From Clavibacter sepedonicus (GTDB taxonomy: Bacteria > Actinomycetota > Actinomycetes > Actinomycetales > Microbacteriaceae), in contig NC_010407.1 of the NCBI RefSeq assembly GCF_000069225.1, forward strand, positions 868,001 to 932,000: DNA of 64,000 nucleotides, in the 5' to 3' direction. Shown in pieces: positions 58,201 through 64,000 of the stretch. Under the pieces are notes generated by a model. That model saw nothing but the letters and a program-made list of their open reading frames with translations. It made no database searches and was not told the DNA's origin. The first letter of the stretch is position 1; each line of letters opens with the position of its first letter. The translations under genes and the position numbers were made by a program.

Positions 58201-60393
58201 GTGGCCAACATGCAGGGCGCACCCGCCACCGACGAGAACGCGAAGACCGCGCTCGAGCAGTACGGGGTGAACCTGACCGAGATCGCGAAGAGCGGCAAGC
58301 TCGACCCGGTCATCGGACGCGACGCGGAGATCCGGCGCATCAGCCAGGTGCTCACGCGGCGCACCAAGAACAACCCGGTGCTCATCGGCGAGCCCGGCGT
58401 CGGCAAGACCGCCGTCGTCGAGGGCCTCGCGCAGCGCATCGTCGCGGGCGACGTGGCCGACTCGCTCAAGGGCAAGCAGCTGGTGTCGCTGGACCTCGCG
58501 GCGCTCGTCGCCGGAGCCAAGTACCGCGGGGAGTTCGAGGAGCGGCTGAAGGCGGTGCTGAAGGAGATCGACGACGCCGACGGCGAGATCATCACGTTCG
58601 TCGACGAGCTGCACACGCTCATGGGGGCGGGCGGCGGCGAGGGATCCGTGGCCGCGTCGAACATGCTGAAGCCCATGCTCGCGCGCGGCGAGCTGCGCCT
58701 CATCGGCGCGACCACGCTCGACGAGTACCGCCAGTACATCGAGAAGGATGCCGCCCTCGAGCGCCGGTTCCAGCAGGTGTACGTGGGGGAGCCCTCCGTC
58801 GAGGACACCATCGCGATCCTCCGTGGGCTCAAGGGCCGGTACGAGGCGCACCACCAGGTGCCCATCACGGATGCGGCGCTCGTCGCGGCCGCGTCCCTCT
58901 CGAATCGCTACATCCCCGCCCGCCAGCTGCCCGACAAGGCCATCGACCTCATCGACGAAGCCGCGTCGCGGCTGCGGATGGAGATCGACTCGTCGCCCGT
59001 GGAGATCGACGAGCTGCGGCGCGCGGTCGACCGGATGCGGCTCGAGGAGCTCGCGCTCAAGCGCGAGAAGGACGAGGCGTCGAAGGCGCGGCTCGCGAAG
59101 CTGCGCGAGGACGTCGCGGCGCGCGAGCAGACGCTCGGCGAGCTGCAGCGCCGCTGGGAGGCGGAGCGGGCCAGCGTCAACCGCGTCGGCAAGCTGAAGG
59201 ACGAGCTCAACGAGCTGCGGATCCGCGCCGAGCGGGCCCAGCGCGAGGGCAACCTGGAGAAGGCGTCGCGCCTGCTCTACGGCGAGATCCCCGTGATCGA
59301 GCGCGAGGTCGCGCAGGCGGAGGCCGCCGAGTCGGTGCCGTCGGCCGAGGACCGCATGGTGAACGAGCAGGTGACGGCCGAGGATGTGGCGGCGGTCGTC
59401 GCGGCGTGGACGGGGATCCCCGTCGGCCGGCTGCTCCAGGGCGAGACCGAGAAGCTGCTGCACCTCGAGCAGGAGCTGGGCAAGCGGCTCATCGGGCAGA
59501 AGCAGGCCGTGCGGGCCGTCGCGGACGCGGTGCGGCGCACGCGGGCCGGCATCTCGGATCCCGACCGGCCCACCGGGTCCTTCCTCTTCCTCGGGCCCAC
59601 GGGCGTCGGGAAGACGGAGCTCGCGAAGGCGCTCGCCGAGTTCCTGTTCGACGACGAGAAGGCGATGGTGCGCATCGACATGAGCGAGTACGGCGAGAAG
59701 TTCGCCGTGTCGCGGCTCGTCGGAGCGCCTCCCGGGTACGTCGGCTACGAGCAGGGCGGCCAGCTCACCGAGGCCGTGCGGCGGCGCCCGTACTCGGTGG
59801 TGCTGCTCGACGAGGTCGAGAAGGCGCACCCCGAGGTGTTCGACGTGCTGCTGCAGGTGCTCGACGACGGCCGGCTCACCGACGGCCAGGGCCGCACGGT
59901 CGACTTCCGCAACGTGATCCTGGTGCTCACCAGCAACCTCGGCTCGCAGTTCATCAGCGACGCCACGCTGCCGCTCGACCAGCGCGAGCAGGCCGTGCAG
60001 CAGCTCGTGCGCCAGACGTTCAAGCCGGAGTTCGTGAACCGGCTCGACGACATCGTGGTGTTCCAGACGCTGTCGATGGACGACCTCGCGCAGATCGTGG
60101 AGCTCTACATCGACCGGCTCGGCGTGCGCCTCTCGGACCGCCGGCTCGCGCTCGGCGTCACGCCCGACGCGCGCCGCTGGCTCGCCGAGCGCGGCCACGA
60201 TCCGCTGTACGGCGCGCGCCCGCTGCGCCGCCTCATGCAGCGCGAGATCGACGACCGCCTCGCGCGCGAGCTGCTCGCGGGCGACATCCGAGACGGCGAC
60301 GCGGTGCGGGTCGACCTCGCACCCGACGGCGACGGCCTCACGGTCGCGCGCGCGTGGAGCGACGAGCCGGAGGATGCGGCGCCCGGCGCCTGA
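58201..60393 (+). CDS. clpB: ClpB-type AAA+ disaggregase lacking the N-domain
   Basis: A 730-residue two-ring ATPase. GTG 58201 follows GAAGGGG. It begins where the linker after the ClpB N-domain normally lies ([19 protein letters not shown]), so the substrate-binding N-domain of about 150 residues is missing. NBD1 has Walker A GEPGVGKT at 63-70. The coiled-coil M-domain that defines ClpB is present ([20 protein letters not shown] onward, about 300-390). NBD2 has Walker A GPTGVGKT at 465-472, pore loop GYVGYEQGG and LTSNLGSQ. No ClpP-binding loop was seen. Control by HspR is shown by the HAIR element. Confidence 0.93.
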   Translation: MANMQGAPATDENAKTALEQYGVNLTEIAKSGKLDPVIGRDAEIRRISQVLTRRTKNNPVLIGEPGVGKTAVVEGLAQRIVAGDVADSLKGKQLVSLDLAALVAGAKYRGEFEERLKAVLKEIDDADGEIITFVDELHTLMGAGGGEGSVAASNMLKPMLARGELRLIGATTLDEYRQYIEKDAALERRFQQVYVGEPSVEDTIAILRGLKGRYEAHHQVPITDAALVAAASLSNRYIPARQLPDKAIDLIDEAASRLRMEIDSSPVEIDELRRAVDRMRLEELALKREKDEASKARLAKLREDVAAREQTLGELQRRWEAERASVNRVGKLKDELNELRIRAERAQREGNLEKASRLLYGEIPVIEREVAQAEAAESVPSAEDRMVNEQVTAEDVAAVVAAWTGIPVGRLLQGETEKLLHLEQELGKRLIGQKQAVRAVADAVRRTRAGISDPDRPTGSFLFLGPTGVGKTELAKALAEFLFDDEKAMVRIDMSEYGEKFAVSRLVGAPPGYVGYEQGGQLTEAVRRRPYSVVLLDEVEKAHPEVFDVLLQVLDDGRLTDGQGRTVDFRNVILVLTSNLGSQFISDATLPLDQREQAVQQLVRQTFKPEFVNRLDDIVVFQTLSMDDLAQIVELYIDRLGVRLSDRRLALGVTPDARRWLAERGHDPLYGARPLRRLMQREIDDRLARELLAGDIRDGDAVRVDLAPDGDGLTVARAWSDEPEDAAPGA

Positions 60394-60416
60394 CGCCCGG
60401 CGTCCGATCTCGATGC

Positions 60417-60455
60417 GGCCCGCCGCGCTCGTCCGTCAGTGGCGCGCGGCGGGCC
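60417..60455. terminator. Hairpin between clpB and the ABC ATPase gene
   Basis: A perfect 12-bp stem (GGCCCGCCGCGC and its complement) with a 15-base loop; it extends into the last codons of the opposing ABC gene. A plausible bidirectional terminator. Confidence 0.55.
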
Positions 60456-61080
60456 GGATCCGACCGCCGGAGATCTCCAGCACCTCGTCGCTGAGGGCAT
60501 CGATGTGCTCGCGTTCGTGGCTGGTGAAGAGGATCGTCGTGCCGATCGCATTCTGCCGGTGCAGCTCCTCGGTCAGACGCTCGACGCTCTCGGCATCCAG
60601 CGCGTTGTAGGGCTCGTCGAGCAGTAGCACCTCGGGCCGTTCCATGAGCGCCTGCGCGAGCGACAGCTTCTGCTTCATCCCGATCGAGTAGCTGCGGACG
60701 CGGGTGCGGGAGTCCGGGTCGAGCCCCATCGCCCGCATCGCGTCGCGCACCTCGTCGACGGTGATCCGCTTCCGGATCGCGGCTAGCTCGGTCAAGTTCT
60801 GCAGCCCCGTGCGATGGGCCAGGTACGCCGGCCCGTCGATGATCGCGCCGAAGCGGTCGGGGAATGTGCGGCCCGGCGACAGGAGAGCGGGATCGATGTC
60901 GATGACGCCGGCGTCCGGCCGCAGGAACCCGCAGATCAGCTTGAACAGCACGGACTTGCCGCAGCCGTTGGGGCCGACGAGGCCGTAGGTGCGGCCGCGT
61001 TCCAGCGCGAGGTCGACCCCCTCGAAGAGGGTGACGCCGCGGAAGCCCTTCGTGACGCCGGTGAGGGTGATGATCGCCAT
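60436..61080 (-). CDS. ABC transporter ATP-binding protein
   Basis: A 214-residue ATPase of the bacitracin/lantibiotic-type exporter class. Walker A is GPNGCGKS (residues 36-43), the signature is YSIGMKQKLSLAQALMERPE and Walker B is VLLLDEPYNALD. The switch His is in LFTSHEREHIDAL. It is the last gene of a locus encoding three membrane proteins and a small exported protein, all on this strand. Confidence 0.93.
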   Translation of the reverse strand: MAIITLTGVTKGFRGVTLFEGVDLALERGRTYGLVGPNGCGKSVLFKLICGFLRPDAGVIDIDPALLSPGRTFPDRFGAIIDGPAYLAHRTGLQNLTELAAIRKRITVDEVRDAMRAMGLDPDSRTRVRSYSIGMKQKLSLAQALMERPEVLLLDEPYNALDAESVERLTEELHRQNAIGTTILFTSHEREHIDALSDEVLEISGGRIRPAARH

Positions 61081-61098
61081 GGTTCTCCTTGTCGAGAT

Positions 61099-61791
61099 CT
61101 ACGCGTGCGGGACGGTGCGGACGAGCGCGGACAGCGCGAGGCGGAGAAGGGCAGCTGCGAGTGCCAGCGTCAGGGTGGCCTGCCCGACTGCGTCCCACCC
61201 GCCTCGGGTCACGGCCATGTCGGCGAGCTGTACGGGCAGCCACGTGCTCGTTCGGAGCTGGAGGGCCCCGCCGGCGACGATCACCGCGATCGTGATCAGC
61301 CCCGCCGCGGCACCGCGCGCGAGCCAGGCGACGACGAGCGTGCCCGTCGAGTAGGCGGAGAGCTGCAGCATGCCGCCGACGGCGAAATGGCAGGCGAGGA
61401 GAGCGAGGCGGTCGGCATCGGGGAGCAGCGCGGCGGATCCGGTGGACATCGCGACGGCGAGACCTGCCGCGGCGATCGTCGCCAGGTACGCCGCCGCGGC
61501 ACGCACGTGGTGAGCGGTCCGCGAACGCGCCCAGCGAGCCGGCGATCCGTGGCGGAGCAGCCGCTGGTACGCCACCCCGCCTGACTCCTCGGACTCGCGC
61601 AGCTGGACGACGAACGCGAAGCCCCCGTAGACGATCAGACCGCCCAGGCACCGCAGGATCGTCCCGTCGCCGGAGAGGGCGTCGGCGAGCCGGTCCGCGG
61701 CGGACGAGCCGAGCGAGGGGTCGGCCGGCAGCAGCATCAGCCCCGTGAGGGCGCCGATCGCGGCGACCGCGAGCACGATCCATGCCCTCAC
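61099..61791 (-). CDS. ABC transporter membrane protein (third of the locus)
   Basis: A 230-residue protein with about six helices. GTG 61791 overlaps the stop of the upstream permease gene (GTGA). Its first two helices flank a polar loop. The cytoplasmic segment YQRLLRHGSPARWARS parallels AQRLIRHGSYMRAVGA of the neighbouring gene, so the two are diverged paralogues, probably forming a heterodimeric permease. The ATPase gene follows after 18 bases. Confidence 0.8.
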   Translation of the reverse strand: MRAWIVLAVAAIGALTGLMLLPADPSLGSSAADRLADALSGDGTILRCLGGLIVYGGFAFVVQLRESEESGGVAYQRLLRHGSPARWARSRTAHHVRAAAAYLATIAAAGLAVAMSTGSAALLPDADRLALLACHFAVGGMLQLSAYSTGTLVVAWLARGAAAGLITIAVIVAGGALQLRTSTWLPVQLADMAVTRGGWDAVGQATLTLALAAALLRLALSALVRTVPHA

Positions 61792-62456
61792 GGCCGTCGC
61801 CGGCCGATGAGAGCGGGCAGGGAACGGCGCCGGCGATCCATGCCCCGCAGGACGACGACGCACACGGCGCATGCGGCGAGCGTGATCGCCCAGCTGACGG
61901 CGGCGGCGCCGGGAGCGGCCACGATCGAGAGGACGGTCGTGAGCTGTCCCAGGTTGAGCGGTGAGCCCGCGTCGACGAATCCAGCGGCCGACAGCAGCGC
62001 GATCACCGCGACCGCGACCGCGAAGGCGACGTCGATGCCGCGGACGGGTGACACCAGGTGCAGCGTGAGCGAGATGAGCTGAAGGACGAGGAGCAGGCTG
62101 ATGGCCAGGACGACCGTCGCGACGAGCGCCGCGAGCCACGGCCAGCCCGGACTCTGCAGCTCCACCGGATAGCTGTCGATCCCGTGGCTGCCGTCGTCCG
62201 CCGCGGGCAGGCCGAGAGTCGTGACGTACATCGCGGCCAGCACCACGGGCACGACGGCGAGCGCCCACAGGAGACCGTCCCGGCAGGCGGCGCCGACGGC
62301 CCTCATGTAGCTCCCGTGACGGATCAACCTCTGGGCTCCGGTGTCGGCAGGCGCGCGCACGACGAGGGCGACGAGCCACACGGTGAGCACCACGTTCGCG
62401 AGGAAGCGGGTGTCGGTGACGTCGTCGAGCATGGCCTTGGTCTGCGTGAGGTGCAC
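61788..62456 (-). CDS. ABC transporter membrane protein (second of the locus), N-terminus uncertain
   Basis: From GTG 62456 it encodes 222 residues with about five helices (FLANVVLTVWLVALVV, LWALAVVPVVLAAMYVTT and others). In the same frame, just upstream of this GTG, the DNA continues to read as coding: VPSLVIAVLAVASGSYARAF, a helix exactly where its paralogue has its first helix. No ATG, GTG or TTG occurs in frame across that stretch up to and into the end of the upstream gene. Either a non-standard start is used, a base is missing, or the shorter form is real. Confidence 0.7.
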   Translation of the reverse strand: MHLTQTKAMLDDVTDTRFLANVVLTVWLVALVVRAPADTGAQRLIRHGSYMRAVGAACRDGLLWALAVVPVVLAAMYVTTLGLPAADDGSHGIDSYPVELQSPGWPWLAALVATVVLAISLLLVLQLISLTLHLVSPVRGIDVAFAVAVAVIALLSAAGFVDAGSPLNLGQLTTVLSIVAAPGAAAVSWAITLAACAVCVVVLRGMDRRRRSLPALIGRRRP

Positions 62457-62560
62457 GGCTCGACCGGACGTCTCCTCGAAGGCGCGCGCGTAGGAGCCCG
62501 ATGCGACGGCGAGGACGGCGATGACGAGCGATGGGACGCTCGCGGACCGGTCGAAGAGGG

Positions 62561-63358
62561 TTACGACAGGCGGCCGCTGTGCGGGGCTCGGCGGATGACG
62601 ACGGCGGCGATCGCCGAGACCACGAGCGCGAGGACGAGTGTCGGGAGCATCATCTGCAGGTCGGAGTCGTAGGACAGGCCGTACGCGCTCGCCGAGTAGT
62701 AGAGAGCGAGTCGCGGCATGCCCACGACGGCGGCGGCGAAGGTCTGTCCGAAGACCAGGAGCATGGGCGCGGCGAGCGCGAGGAGACGATTGCGGATGAG
62801 GAGCAGGGCGGTGATGCCCATCACCGCGTAGACGGCTCCGCAGAACCCGGTCCAGGTCGAGAAGACCAGGCCGAAGGGGATGTCGCCGAGCCGCAGCACG
62901 GCGCCGAAGCCCGTCTGGTGGCGGCTGTACTCGGCGGCCGCTGCTGCATCCATGTAGGACATCGACGGATCGATGCCGGGGTTCCCGATGAGAGGCAGGA
63001 CGTGGAAGGCCAGGAGATAGGGGACGAAGGACATCAGGAACGCGAGAGCGAAGCCGACCGCGCCGGCCTGTCCCAGGCGCGCCAGGATGAGCGCCCGCAC
63101 CGGGCGACGGAGCCGCTGAGCGCCGATAAAGCGGTGGGCGAGGTCAGAGGAGAAGCGCGTGCACGTCACGACCACGATGGCGAGCGGCAGGAGGATGAGC
63201 CAGGGCGTGAGCATCGCGGATCCGAACGCCTGAAAGTGATCTCGCGAGATGGAGTGCGCGACGACCTTGTTCAAAGACGGGACGGTCGTCGAACAGAGAG
63301 CCACGGCCCCGATGATCTGCACGGCCCCGACCGTCCTGCGTCGATTGGTAATGGTCAT
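62561..63358 (-). CDS. ABC-type multi-pass membrane protein (first of the locus)
   Basis: A 265-residue protein with about seven helices; ATG 63358 lies after a GAAGGAG stretch with a long spacer. Distinctive segments are SRDHFQAFGSAMLTPWLILL near the start, ALILARLGQAGAVGFALAFL, and a polar outer loop (GNPGIDPSMSYMDAAAAAEY). The C-terminus reads LVLALVVSAIAAVVIRRAPH. It resembles permeases found with peptide or bacteriocin exporters, but no specific family was recognised. It shares the strand with two further permeases and the ATPase. Confidence 0.75.
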   Translation of the reverse strand: MTITNRRRTVGAVQIIGAVALCSTTVPSLNKVVAHSISRDHFQAFGSAMLTPWLILLPLAIVVVTCTRFSSDLAHRFIGAQRLRRPVRALILARLGQAGAVGFALAFLMSFVPYLLAFHVLPLIGNPGIDPSMSYMDAAAAAEYSRHQTGFGAVLRLGDIPFGLVFSTWTGFCGAVYAVMGITALLLIRNRLLALAAPMLLVFGQTFAAAVVGMPRLALYYSASAYGLSYDSDLQMMLPTLVLALVVSAIAAVVIRRAPHSGRLS

Positions 63359-63428
63359 GGTGGGGTCTTCTTCTCCTTCACGCGTACTCGGATGGAGGGC
63401 GCGGGCCCCGTGGGGCCCGCGCCTCCGA

Positions 63429-63824
63429 TCAGTTGCTGTGCCAGGACCCGATGGCCTCGACTCGGACGAGGGCGTATTCGCTCGTGTGGAGCTGGAGATG
63501 GACGGTGGTCCCGCCGATGAACGGGGCGTCCAGGGGCGCCGATTCGCCGTCTCCGATGGTGTTCGTATCCGCCCCGCAGGTGCCATTCCCCTGATTTCAG
63601 ATGCGCGCGTTCATGTGGTAATCCGAGCCCACCGAATCGAGGTGGACCGCCGCTGAGGTGCTCGTGAACACCTTGTTCTGCGCTGCGGAGTTCCAGGGCT
63701 GCTGGAGGTTCGGCACGATGGCGTCGAAGTGCGAGTCGCCGGTTCCGGCGTAGGCGGCGCTTCCGGCCCCGACGATGAGGCAGACGAGAGCGGTGGTGGA
63801 GAGGGTTTTCGTGGTGATGCGCAT
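63429..63824 (-). pseudogene. Small exported protein (DUF2712-like) interrupted by an in-frame TGA
   Basis: ATG 63824 starts a signal peptide (MRITTKTLSTTALVCLIVGA, cleavage after AYA) and a short mature part (LQQPWNSAAQNKVFTSTSAA, then DSVGSDYHMNARI). The frame stops at TGA (63597-63599), but the same frame then continues without interruption for 55 codons: NQGNGTCGADTNTIGDGESA, GGTTVHLQLHTSEYALVRVE and GSWHSN before a TGA at 63429-63431. The full 131-residue layout resembles small exported proteins found beside ABC exporters (DUF2712-like). A nonsense mutation is the simplest reading; the short form may still be made. Confidence 0.7.
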
Positions 63825-64000
63825 GAGGATCCGTTTCTGCGATGAGGTGCGTGGCGGCGTTTCATGGCGACCACGAGGTCATCGGCAGCGTCATCGCGTG
63901 CGTGGATCATGCAGCAGTTCTGGTGTCGAGGGAGGCCTCGAGGTTCGTCATCGGCGCGTCAGGAGCGCCGACGAGGGCGACTCTAGAAGTGCGGCCGCGA
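63825..64000. other. Upstream region of the ABC exporter locus, no gene seen
   Basis: The last 176 bases hold no convincing reading frame. A 7-bp inverted repeat (TCGGCGC, 63951-63957, with GCGCCGA, 63965-63971) could be a terminator of a gene outside the window or an operator. CGGATCCTC just before ATG 63824 includes a weak ribosome site. Confidence 0.4.

Noticed and set aside
63597..63599. TGA as a selenocysteine codon
   Set aside because: No SECIS-like hairpin or selenoprotein family was recognised; a nonsense mutation or simple termination is simpler.
63611..63910. Minus-strand frame starting at 63910
   Set aside because: It overlaps the signal-peptide gene in another frame and encodes Arg/Pro/Ser-rich sequence without features.

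Overview
The window is high-GC actinobacterial chromosome, most likely Microbacteriaceae and probably Clavibacter or a close relative. The reasons are strong G/C third-position codon bias, many start codons preceded by a TANNNT box six bases upstream (leaderless promoters), a HAIR heat-shock operator, Lsr2, and plant-associated functions: GH51 arabinofuranosidase, a GH3 glycosidase with its own importer, and a secreted chorismate mutase. No rRNA, tRNA or CRISPR array was seen. No gene-free stretch exceeds 300 bases; the longest (177-445, 37721-37977, 46295-46536, 25026-25259) hold promoters, operators or nothing recognisable.

Layout. 1-6.2 kb: an LPVTG surface protein, a Gfo/Idh/MocA oxidoreductase, and a three-gene copper-type operon (Met/His-rich membrane protein, YcnI, PepSY membrane protein). 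6.2-14.7 kb: LacI regulator, Pr6Pr membrane protein, GT4 glycosyltransferase, DUF218 protein, a two-subunit fluoride channel coupled to a GNAT and followed by a Nudix hydrolase, D-Ala-D-Ala ligase and a DHFR-like protein. 14.9-22.2 kb: a seven-gene sugar operon (lipoprotein binding protein, two permeases, ThuA, Gfo/Idh/MocA, ROK repressor, HAD phosphatase). 22.2-33.98 kb: housekeeping and stress genes, including secreted chorismate mutase, YnfA, an EamA exporter with divergent TetR, HIT, YceI, a WYL regulator with a divergent reductase, and an ECF sigma/anti-sigma pair.

33.98-38.2 kb has accessory character: an XRE/nucleotidyltransferase pair that looks like a toxin-antitoxin module, an MFS transporter, and an AT-richer stretch with an orphan secreted protein. 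39.5-46.3 kb: LacI repressor, binding protein, two permeases and GH3 glycosidase form a self-contained glycoside uptake and hydrolysis unit. Neither sugar importer has an ATPase gene here, so a shared ATPase elsewhere is implied. 46.3-47.4 kb is a low-GC island with one orphan two-helix membrane protein. 47.4-60.4 kb: MmyB-type regulator and divergent SDR, an AAA ATPase behind twin palindromes, GH51 arabinofuranosidase, Lsr2 divergent from a Zur-boxed COG0523 protein, a thioredoxin-reductase-like protein and an N-domain-less ClpB behind a perfect HAIR element. 60.4-63.8 kb: an ABC exporter locus with three membrane proteins and a small secreted protein interrupted by an in-frame TGA.

Four genes appear broken: frameshifts near 26.8, 38.78 and 52.95 kb and the TGA at 63597. 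One further membrane-protein gene (61788-62456) lacks a usable start for what appears to be its true N-terminus.
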